Below, piece by piece: positions 46,501 to 56,571 of a stretch of DNA of 64,000 nucleotides (its first letter is position 1; every line of letters begins with the position of its first letter). The stretch is from contig MSJI02000764.1 of NCBI GenBank assembly GCA_001931905.2, positions 1 to 64,000 on the forward strand, read 5' to 3'. A program made the translations under genes and the position numbers. The notes under the pieces were generated by a model. It did no database searches, was not told the origin of the DNA, and worked only from the letters and a program-made list of their open reading frames with translations. Source of the DNA: Cladosporium sp. IMV 00045 (taxonomy: Eukaryota; Ascomycota; Dothideomycetes; Cladosporiales; Cladosporiaceae).

Positions 46501-49500
46501 GTTGGTGAGCGCCTTGCATGCGCGGAGGATTTGTTTTGCCGGCTAAATTGCAAATGATGGGTGGCTGCGTCACGCATCTAGATCTGTCTACAGTAGTTGA
46601 TGTTTCCAATACCGCCTCGCCTGCGCTGCTGCACAGAAGAGCGGTCGGTCGGGTGCCCACAGGCGGTCGGTCAGTCATTTGGGTCAGTCGCTTGATTGCT
46701 TGCTTGCTCGTACAGGAGTATGTCGTTTGCGGCCGCACGCGGTCAGCCTTTGTGGTACAGATCAACTTCTTCCACAAAGCACGCCTCGCATCCCTACGTG
46801 CATGGCCCACGGATGACACGAAACGACCATACCTCACACCCTCCCTCCATCCCTTGTAACTGCATGTCTGTCAGCCACATGTCCCAATGTAAGACTTCAC
46901 GTTGAGCGACGGGCGTTCATGGGTCCCTCCCCCAGCTTTTCTCCTCCACTCTCCATATCCATAACCCGGCAGACCCTCTGCAATAACAACATCGCCTTGC
47001 GGCTCACCGTCTGTCCACTCGCGTCCCAAACCCGCAGCATGCGTCTCAGTCGATCAAACGACTCGTAGACCGGAGCGGGGAGGGCGGGAGCGAGACTCTA
47101 TCTCACATCCCGGGAGCTTCAATCAATATGTTAATGCCGCGGCGCGCTCTCCGTCGTTTGTACATCTGTAACGTGCCGAACCTGGGAACAGAACGGTATA
47201 TACGGCTGACGCTGTTGCCCATTCGGATCACAGAGCGCCATACTTGCGCCTGTGATTCGCACACACACGCCGCGGTGTCTGCCAAAACGCAATCTCGCGG
47301 GCTGGAACTGCCGACATGCCGTGTTACAGAGTGCCACCCACGTCTCCACCGCTCTTGCTACCGCCTACTACCACATACTAACGCGTGTGATTGCTGTTGG
47401 ACGACGTTCTTTTGGGCTGGAAGGTGGCCAGAGACAACATCATACCAACCAGACTATTAGCGTGGGACATTTTCGTACACGCTTCGAGGAAGTTGCATGT
47501 TGGCTGAGTCCAGTTTGTTGCTAAATGTATCGATCCCACGCGCCTGGATACGCGCGGGCTTCACGCATCCCACCCACGTCGCGGGACTGAGATCCCACGC
47601 TCTGAGCTGCACGTCGATAAGTCAGGACGCCGAAAAGTGATAGATACGGAGGCTTTGGTTTGGAGATCCGTCGCATTAATCACGTTTGGACGGTCTGATC
47701 GATCGTTGCGTGGGTGCCTCCTACGTGTGAGCGTGGAGGTGACATGTTGCTCATGTTGTCACGAATCAGCCACTTATCTCATTCACAAGGAGTTGGTCAC
47801 TTGGAAATGGAATTTGGAATCGTGTCGACAATCGACAACGCGCTCACATCGATCACATCGGCATACCGAACCAACACCTCCTGTACCGAACCCAAGTACC
47901 GCTCCAGGAGATTATGAAATTTCATACCATGGCATATCAACTAGTAATCGTCATAACACACCGGGACCGTTACGCCGCCCCTTCCAAGGAACGGAACGGC
48001 CGCCCAATCGCCCGGGGCAGAAACGCAACTACACGAATCCAAGCCAATATCAGTTTCTCACATATAGGTCCCAAATTCCCCAAATCTAGCCCCAAACGTT
48101 CGCGCCGCTCCCTCCCCGAACAAACGACGGGGTGTCGCTCGCTTCCTTCTTCTGCAAGATCCAATCGTTCGGGTTAAGTCCCAAACGACGACTTTCGATC
48201 CATCATAATGTTGATGTTCACCCCTGCCGTTCGAAACGCTCCCGCCCATTCCCCGCTGCGAGATCTGGCGCCATCGCTCAATACGGTGGATGTTTTGCAG
48301 TCTTATTGCTGGGTTTGAGATATACTTTTGCTGAACAGCAACTTCTCCTGCTACTACCGAGAGTGGAGGACTGCCCATTCTGCGTAAGTCGGGAGAGTTG
48401 GAAACCGGAACGTCGGGTTTGTACGCTAGAGGTGGACTCTATTTCGTTTCTGGTATGCGCTTGTAGGCTTGTTTCCCTCCTGTGTGGTGCTGGTGCTGTT
48501 TGGGAAAGTGCTTGTATAATTTGTCTACGCGCTAGGATTGCAGTGTTCGGTACGCGATCTGGCTCGTTTGGTTGGGTCTTTGACTGACCGATCTTGGATC
48601 CCCTGTCGGTTGGGTCGATGGGATTCGATCACAAACGGTTGGTTTTCATATTTGGGACAACTTGTCACATGGCATGTCGTTTGAGACAAGCGGTTTGGTC
48701 TGGCGCACGGCTGGGGGAGGTCGGGAGGTTCGTCGTCGTCGTCGTGGTCTAGATGAATGGGGTTTTGGTTCGGACATCGCTCGCGTTTGTTCTTCTTGCT
48801 GTGGGGTCTTGTGATTCTCCATGGTAAGGTTGGCGTATTCTTGGAGGGTTAGTTGGACATGTCGTCGGGTGCTCACGGCTGAAGAAGGCTATCTTTCGCT
48901 TCCGAGTATGCCCGATAGGTGTCGACTTCATCTCAGTCGGCGAGTCTTTGTGAATGCAACACGTTGAACTAATGGCTTGATGAGTCGAGCAGTATCCGAC
49001 GTCCTTTGGGCATTTCCCTCGTGTCAAGTTAAGTGTGCTATCGTTATGCCTCCAAGACTTTGCTGCGAGGGTCATGATTCCTAGAGAACGAGCTCGAGAC
49101 TTGGACATTGAATTCAATACGTTCTTCCCTAAACGCAGCGTAATTCCTCGTGTCGTTGGTATAGAATTTATTGAGCTCGACTACACTGAGACCGCTGCGA
49201 AACACCGGAGCTGAAAGAACAATAATGCAATTCTATCGCCTTGTCCCAATCAAACAACGAAAACTTTGCCTTCAAGTTTGAGATGCATCCTCCCATCCCA
49301 TTTCATTATTAGTCCAGGAAAGTGTAGTAGTCATCTCCATGCTTCTACTTCACTCACTTCGAGCAAACAGTCTTATCCAAATTCAATTCATCCCTCAACG
49401 ACACCTCTAGGTGAACATAAACGACAATACTTAGCAGCATGCAAGATCATTACGCTCAATACATCCGACATCCGACTTTGGACGAACTGTGTGATTAAGC

Positions 49501-51226
49501 TTCTGTAAGATATGGGAACAAAATGGACGACTCGATTGAACAAGAGCAGCCCGAGGCTTTTGGAAACCGATGCCTACTAGTCAGGACACTCAGCTCGACA
49601 GATTATCAATTGTCCGCAGGGATCTTTTCCCGTCCGGCACTCGCACAGCTATGCTTTGCAGTTCGACAGAGGGGAAACGATCGTGACGGCAATGCACATG
49701 CGGCCAAAACTCGCTCATCAGGACTTCGTCTTTGGAGATATCTTATCCAAGCGAATCAAGATCGTTTGTTTTAGCTGGAATGTACTCACTTGGCTTTAGA
49801 ACCGGGATTTGTTGACCATGCCATCGCAGGGCAGAAACATGGTAGTCAGTGGTAATGTACTGTTCAAAGAAGACTCTCCAGTGTGTGATGCACGTGCATG
49901 CGGCGGGCTCTAACAACAGAGGCAACGCCATCGATCTACAGATCGAAGACAGATGACAGATCAAGAGTTTCGTGTTGGTTAGTATCCTCTCCACTTCCAG
50001 CGGCGAAAGCGAACGGGTACGTTCACGCAAGCACATTCAGGAGAAAACGGAAGAGAAGCCCACAGTGGCATCATGTTCTACCAGAGATACCAGAGCCGTT
50101 ATTCAAAGGACGCTCGATGATCGATCATGCAACCCCAAGTCCATCACCTTGTCAAGGCATACGTAACAGCCACGAGCGCTGTTCCTTCCTTCTCGTAGTT
50201 CCAGCTGCCTTCGTCGTGACAAGCCTGAGCCATCCTGGTAGGATCCATACCCAAACAGACTGAGAAGTCTACCGCCCACCGGCAGAGCAGGAACACCACA
50301 GCTAAGCAGACAAGGATGACGGCAGATTCAACAGACAAGATGCTCCATTGAGCCGAACGTGGCACGAACAACAACTGCATTGACATCTTCAAACAGCGAC
50401 CAGCCGACGTGCCTGGAGCCCTTAGTGGTCTTAGTAGGTAGTCGAGCAGGTCCTTGACGGTTTGACGACTTGGAATTTCCTGTCATTCACCCGAGCACCA
50501 TTATTCTGTCAGCGTCCTCTCCCTCCCTCTCCTCTCCTCTGATTCCCTTTGAAATCTGAATGGTTACGTATCCAACTCATCAGTAATATGATTAGAAGGT
50601 CAGAAAGAGGGAGGGCACGAAGACAGAAGTTGGGAAGCTAGCAGCAGCGGAAGAAGAAACGTTGAGCTTAGAAGGAGAAGAAAAAAAAAGAAAAAAAAAG
50701 AAGCCAATTAAAAACCCCTCGTCCCACCATGTTTGTGAAATGAACATACCCTACCCTTTGGTGATCATACACACCAGGGAACACACGCATACACACACCC
50801 GCTACCCTCCCGACCTCCTATCCACGATCGAGATCCGGCCATCATTCGCGGGCAATCTCCCCGTTGCCTTAGCAGTACGCGCAGCAGGATTCCTTCCTTC
50901 CTCTTGTGCACAGGAGGTAGCTTGTCTCCTTTTTCTTTTCTCTCCGCTTGCTGAGAACAAGGAGTAAACAAAGATCCGAGTAAGCAAACGATGAGAGTGA
51001 ACAGAAGAGGGAGAAGAGTAGCTGTTGCAACCATACAATGTTATGTGAATGATCTACCTTTCCGTGAAACAATGCATGCATATGTCTCCTTCTTGCTCTA
51101 TGTGCAGTGCAATTCAAGGTCTCGCAATGCGTTTGCAACTAAACAGAGTCGAAACGAAGGAAATGACTGACCACGATGCCTTCTCTCCCCTCTCTCATCC
51201 CGGAAGGAACACAAGTCTCCTCGCTC

Positions 51227-51227
<1 letters not shown>

Positions 51228-51267
<40 letters not shown>

Positions 51268-51269
51268 GC
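51228..51269. repeat. (ATC)n microsatellite
   Basis: About 13 ATC/CAT trinucleotide units just downstream of the copy-B CCT5 stop. It is absent from the equivalent place near 52500 in the other version. Confidence 0.9.
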
Positions 51270-51404
51270 AAAGACAGATGAACGCAGCAAGCACCGCACA
51301 TGAAATCTCTCGTCTTCTCATCAATTCGGCGTTTCGAAAATGCATTTCTTTCTTTATATTTGGGTCTTTCTTTATCACATCATGATTTTCCTTTCGAAGA
51401 CTTC

Positions 51405-51986
51405 TTAAAAGTCCTGCTCCTCTCCACCGGCAACAATAACATTGTTAATCTTGAGCACCATGCGGCAAAGCTGGGTGGCGAGCAAGAGTTGCTGACGCTT
51501 GGAGATGAGGGGGTCGATGACGAAGTTGTCCTTCATGTCTGTATCGTCGAGAAATCGTTAGCCATCGTAGTACTTCGAAAAATACGTTCTTTTGGACTTC
51601 TTACCATTAGTGCCGGTCTGCATGCAATCCACACCGAGCCTTCCGCGGCCCTCGCCCTTGCCCTGCCTGGCCTTGAGATCGGCCAGAGTCTCAATGGGGC
51701 TGAGGCCGCTGTTCTCCGCGAGCGCCATGGGGACGGCGTCCAGGGCGTCGGAGAAAGCGCGCATGGAGTATTGCTCGAGGCCGCGGGTCTCGAGGGCCTC
51801 CTTCTCGACGGCGAGCGAGCAGGCGATCTCGGCGGCGCCGCCGCCGTAGACGATGCGGTTGTCGACGACGAGGTTGCGCACCACGCACAGCGCGTCGTGC
51901 AGCGAGCGCTTGGCCTCGTCGATGATCATCTTGTTGCTGCCGCGCACGAAGACGGTGACGGCGCGCGAGTTGGCGCACTCCTCGAT
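51405..51986 (-). pseudogene. Truncated second copy of the CCT5 3' end (cut by an assembly gap)
   Basis: Minus-strand exons at 51405..51538 and 51605..51986 encode the C-terminal part of the same protein as the full CCT5 gene ('[20 protein letters not shown]' to '[13 protein letters not shown]'). The intron sits in the same place and phase, but its sequence hardly aligns with that of the full copy. Within exons most differences are synonymous, so this version has been under protein-level selection and was probably a working allele or homeologue. The 5' part is missing only because the piece ends at the N gap. Confidence 0.85.
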
Positions 51987-52006
51987 NNNNNNNNNNNNNN
52001 NNNNNN
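51987..52006. other. Assembly gap (20 N)
   Basis: Exactly 20 N, followed by CCCCCCC. It cuts the copy-B CCT5 coding sequence; the next piece starts in sequence that matches the 3' flank of CCT5. Confidence 0.97.
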
Positions 52007-52615
52007 CCCCCCCTGCCCTTCACTCTTCCGTCTTCGCGTTTGGAGATGAGGACGCTGGTAGCATTCCCTTCCTCGCCTTACAACATCCTTCTGGCGTATG
52101 AAATATTCTTTACTCTTGTTTTTGTGTCTCCTCCCCGTGAGACAGAAGCAATTGTATGCTTTTCCTTTCTCCTGCTGAGCAACGAAGCAAAACAATGGGA
52201 GTGAAAGAGTAAGAAGAGAAGATTCTATGAATACACATATGATGATACGTGAGCTTTCACTTTTCCGTGTGATCATCAATACCTCGCTCTGATGGCAGCC
52301 GTCGCGATCGCTATGCATGCATGGCTGCTTTTTCAGCAGAAGGAAGAGGAACGCAAGTATTAGACAAGGAATCAGACAGGGACGCTTCTTTTGGACGGTC
52401 CAACCCGTGCGAGGAAACGGGAAGAGATATTCGGGCAGGGGAGGCGACTCAATCCCCTGCCTCTTTCCCGTCTCATCATGAGAAAACACAACAAGGACAC
52501 ACATGAAATCTCTCCTTCTTTTCATCATCCAGCGTTTCAAAACATTTCTTTATATTGGGGGGTCTTTCTTTATCACATGCAATTCCTTTTCTTTTTAGTC
52601 ATTCCCTGCTAACAT
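52007..52615. other. 3' flank of CCT5
   Basis: Non-coding. The right part (about 52500-52600) matches 51300-51400 in copy B. No gene seen. Confidence 0.5.
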
Positions 52616-54475
52616 CTAGAAATCCTGCTCCTCCCCACCAGCGACGATGACATTGTTGATCTTGAGCACCATGCGGCAGAGCTGAGTGGCGAGCAGGAGT
52701 TGCTGGCGCTTGGAGATGAGGGGGTCGATGACGAAGTTGTCCTTCATGTCTGTTGTTGAATCAAATGTAGTCAGCAAAGTGTTCTCCCAAAAGCGGAAAC
52801 AGATTTTCTCTTCTTTCTTACCATTGGTGCCGGTCTGCATGCAATCCACACCGAGCCTTCCGCGGCCCTCACCCTTGCCCTGCCTAGCCTTCAAATCGGC
52901 CAGAGTCTCAATGGGACTGAGGCCGCTGTTCTCCGCGAGCGCCATGGGGACGGCGTCGAGGGCGTCGGAGAAAGCGCGCATGGAGTATTGCTCGAGGCCG
53001 CGGGTCTCGAGGGCCTCCTTTTCAACGGCGAGCGAGCAGGCGATCTCGGCGGCGCCGCCGCCGTAGACGATGCGGTTGTCGACGACGAGGTTGCGCACCA
53101 CGCACAGCGCGTCGTGCAGCGAGCGCTTGGCCTCGTCGATGATCATCTTGTTGCTGCCGCGCACGAAGACGGTGACGGCGCGCGAGTTGGCGCACTCCTC
53201 GATGACGAGCATCTTCTCGCGCGTGGTGCCGAAGGACATCTCGCGCACGACGCCGGCCTTGCCGAGCTTGGCGGCGCTGAGGTCCTCGAAGCGCGGCACG
53301 ATGCGGCCGTTGGTCGCGATGGCGATGAGCTCGATTTCAGGGCCGCCGACCCATCGGACGGCGGGGAGCTCGTTGGTCAGCAGGAGGTGGTTGGCTTCGT
53401 CGTCGAAGCCCCATTGGCAGATGACGACGTTGGCGCCGGTGTCCTTGATTTGCTGGATCATCTCGGTGAACTTGGTCTGCTCGTATTTTTGGAGTTCCTT
53501 GAATTCGGCGACGGAGGTGATGTCCAGCTTGTGCTTGGTCTTGGGCTTGGGAGGCTCGAAGGCGCAGGTGAGGATGGCGAGTTTGGCGTCGCGCACTTCT
53601 GAGGGCATCTGAGGGTGGGAGAAGTCCTTGTCGACAATCACACCCTTGACGAGGAGGGAGTCCTCCAGCGCGCCACCGACCTTGCCGTCAACCTTGATGA
53701 GCTCGAAGTCTACGTCTTTCCTCTCCAGATCGGCGACGGACAGCACGGCATCGACGGCGATCTGTGCGAATTGGTCGTGTGCCTTTGAGACGATCTTAGA
53801 TCCGAGGGAGGTTTTGGCGACCTTGAACAGGTTCTCGGTGTCCTCGCGGGTGAAGGGGATTTCGTCGCTTATCCGGTCAAGCTCCTTCACTGCAGCCTCG
53901 CAAGCCGTGTCATAGCCATCCGCAATCCTGATCGGGTGAATTCCCTTGTCGATGAGCTCCGCCGCCTGCTCGAGGAGAGCGCCGGCCAGGACGACAACGC
54001 CCGTCGTACCGTCTCCGATCTCCGCATCTTGTGATTGTGACAGGCTGACGAGCAGCTGTGCGATGTTGTCCTTGACCTCCATCTGGCCGAGGATGGTGGC
54101 GCCATCGTTGGTGACGGTGATGTCGCCGTCGGGAGAGATCAGGATCTTGTCGAGGCCGCGGGGACCGAGGGAGGTCTTGACGAGCGATGAGACGGAGCGG
54201 GCGGCGAGGATGTGCTGCTTGACGGCCTCGTTGCCGTGTACTCTGGTCTTCTTTCCTTGGTCTCTGACAATGATGAAGGGTCTTCCGGTCTCGTCGGTGG
54301 TTATTTGAGCTGTGTGGTGGGAGGGTCAGTGGGTGAGGGGTTGCATGTGATTGTTGGCGGGGGTTTTGGTACCATTGCTCATGTCGAGGTCTGTGAAAAC
54401 AAGTGATTAGCACATGTATATGCATGATATGAGTGCGCATTCCAATAATCATCACTCACTGAGGTTGTTTGCCAT
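52616..54475 (-). CDS. CCT5: T-complex protein 1 subunit epsilon (CCT5)
   Basis: Model: complement(join(52616..52749, 52822..54309, 54373..54390, 54460..54475)), 551 residues, phases closing. The first two exons are only 16 and 18 nt and give MANNLNLDMSNA, the usual fungal CCT5 start. Group II chaperonin motifs are all present: '[20 protein letters not shown]', '[18 protein letters not shown]', '[17 protein letters not shown]', '[18 protein letters not shown]' and C-terminal '[20 protein letters not shown]'. '[16 protein letters not shown]' marks the epsilon subunit. The product is one of eight subunits of the cytosolic TRiC/CCT complex, which folds actin, tubulin and other proteins using ATP. 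It is divergent from the HP1-type gene across a 608-bp shared upstream region. Confidence 0.93.
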
Positions 54476-55083
54476 GTTGACTCCCTATCAATCGACCGCC
54501 ACTTGGCAGTCTACTTTTTGGAGGAGGTGTTGTTTAATTCTTGCTTCCACCAGTTTCTTCGAGTGGGGGAGGAAGCGGTCGGTGGTGTATGATTTTATTT
54601 TGTGACAAGCAGAAGAAAGAGGATTATTAACCTTGCTGCAGTCCAGATGGGCGGTGGGCGGAGGAGGGAGCGGTGGTGCAGGGCGGCGGCGGTGGTGAAC
54701 AGTAATGCGGCGGTTCAAGTTTCTTCTCGGACCACCTACCGCTCTCTCCCTCATGCCTGATGGAGTTGGGTGAAGCTGTCTGTCTCTCTCTGTTTCTTCC
54801 CCAAGGCGCTCGGACCCGCAGTCGCGCTTCAGCTTCACGAGACTTGGAGAGCTTCTTCGCGTCAAGGTAGAGCTCGATTGCCATACTTCAATTACCGCAG
54901 CACTTCACTTACATTCGTCACATGCTTCCTCACAAATAAGCCCTAATCCACACCCTACCCCCTTCCAATCACAAGCAACTTCCACCCAACCCGCGCATAC
55001 TTACACCGCTCGGCGCATTCAAAGCGCAGCGAACACGCTTCTTCCTTTACGCGCCAAACACACCACCACCACTACCCAACACA
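54476..55083. promoter_or_regulatory. Shared divergent promoter region of CCT5 and the HP1-type gene
   Basis: A 608-bp head-to-head intergenic region. The minus-strand ORFs inside it have no recognisable domain and are treated as 5' UTR or chance. The part next to the HP1-type start is rich in CACC/CAAC and pyrimidines. Confidence 0.55.
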
Positions 55084-55940
55084 ATGCCTCGTTCGTTGCG
55101 CCACTCCAATGGCACTTCTCGCCGCCCTCTCTCCAAGACTGACGCGATCACAGCCGCCATCTCCGACGACGAGTCTATTTCCGACGGCGCAGACGTTCCG
55201 GAATCTGTGCCCGCCAGAGCATCGAAGGCTGCACCAGTGGAGGAATCTGAGGATGAACTGGCCGATGGTAGCGATGAGGAGGGCGAGGATGAGTACTCGG
55301 TGGAGGAGATCACGGCGCACAAGATTTTGAAGGGTAACATCATGTACCGCGTCAAGTGGCTGGGGTACGATGATGAGGCCGACATGACCTGGGAGCCGGC
55401 GGAGAACCTGTGAGTGATGCGCTACAATTGTCTACAAGTCCACGCGACTGACATTGCATAGCGAAACCGCACCGGAGAAGCTCCAAGAGTACCACGATTC
55501 CATCGGCGGCCCACCCGAGCTGCCGTCAAACAAGAAGAAGGGTGGCAACAAGCGCACTGCATCTCAAGCTCTCGAATCTCCCGCCCCCAGCGCGGGCAAG
55601 AAGCGCGGCCGCAAGAGTCAGACCAACGGCGCGGCTGCAGCGGAGGAGCAAGAGTTCACCCTGCCAAAGGGCAGCTGGGAGAGCGGCATCTCCCACATCA
55701 TGAGCATCGTCGAAGAAGAAGACCCAGCCGACAAGAACAACCTGGTCCGCATGGGCTTTGTCATGTGGAACGACAAACGGCGCAAGACCAAGCACCCATT
55801 GAAAACCCTCAACACCAAATGCCCGCAGGCATTGCTCAAGTACTACGAGAGCCATCTGTAAGTGCCATCCCACGTGCCCCTTCCTCACATGTGCACACAT
55901 GACTGAATCATAACCTCGCAATAGGCGCTTCAATAGCTGA
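55084..55940 (+). CDS. Heterochromatin protein 1-type chromodomain protein
   Basis: Model: join(55084..55409, 55462..55857, 55925..55940), 245 residues. The acidic N-terminus is followed by a chromodomain at about residues 75-125: 'EYSVEEITAHKILKGNIMYR', then 'VKWLGYDDEADMTWEPAENL', with the aromatic-cage positions Tyr, Trp and Trp present. A basic Lys/Arg/Gly-rich hinge comes next (KKKGGNKR, GKKRGRK). A chromoshadow-type domain closes the protein ('SWESGISHIMSIVEEEDP', 'MGFVMWNDKRRKTKHPL', 'CPQALLKYYESHLRF'). This matches HP1/Swi6, which binds H3K9-methylated nucleosomes and dimerises through the chromoshadow domain to build heterochromatin. The last coding exon is only 16 nt (the last base of the Leu codon's partner, then RFNS and the stop). 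Confidence 0.9.
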
Positions 55941-56571
55941 TACGACGTCGTATTTTAGTGTCTTTTCCAGGTCGGAGGATGTCCCGGCCGATCTGAAGAC
56001 AGCGGAGGATTGAATGGATGATGCATCATCGCAGTCAGACTTACAGGCTGGCTGTGCATGCTTTGAAGATACTTTTTCACACTTCTTGGGAAGAAAACGT
56101 TGCGTTCGAAAGCGGGCAAGAAAGGCGTTTTCAGGTACTCTAGCTTCCAATGGACTTTTATCATGACTGCAGCAGCGCAGCTCGCCGCTGCACTCCAATG
56201 ACTGTATCGGATATCGCACGACCCGACATCCGGTTGCATGTCGTGCTGAAGAGTCATCGATCACGACTTGATCGTAGACGAGGAATCTATCAATGAATGA
56301 ATGAATGAATGAATGAATGAATGAATGTTCTATGACTGTAGAATCCTTCCAACTATTCCCTGGCAATGATGAAACAATTCATGACTGATCATCCATTCCC
56401 CAGCCAAATCCACCCCGCGCTAAGATAAGATTTGACCAAAGTGAAATTCCTCCATCCGTCGACTCATGCCCCTCCAATATTCGCTGCTGCTTCTATAAAA
56501 CACCCGCGCTGCTGTCGCACAATTCTCCCTCGAGCACTCTTCAATCAATTTCACACAGAAGCGTGCCAATC
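55941..56571. promoter_or_regulatory. Intergenic region with the lysyl-tRNA synthetase promoter
   Basis: It contains the 3' UTR of the HP1-type gene, a GAAT tetranucleotide repeat and a TATA-like TATAAAA at 56494-56500, about 75 bases before the synthetase ATG. The element's position is suitable for a core promoter; its use is inferred. Confidence 0.5.
56291..56327. repeat. (GAAT)n tetranucleotide repeat
   Basis: About nine tandem GAAT/AATG units between the HP1-type and lysyl-tRNA synthetase genes. Confidence 0.9.

Larger units (their letters stand above)
40518..51986. repeat. Copy B: diverged alternative version bridging copy A and the CCT5 locus
   Basis: One uninterrupted contig piece. 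Its left end equals copy A from 30208. Its right end (51300-51986) equals the CCT5 3' flank and coding sequence up to 53203 in the following piece. It therefore overlaps both neighbours and reads like a second haplotype or homeologue of the interval from 30208 through the gap to 53203. No gene other than the truncated CCT5 end is supportable in it. Confidence 0.85.

Noticed and set aside
51139..51378. Minus-strand ORF with a poly-Asp run
   Set aside because: The Asp run is just the translation of the ATC microsatellite, and the repeat is missing in the other version.
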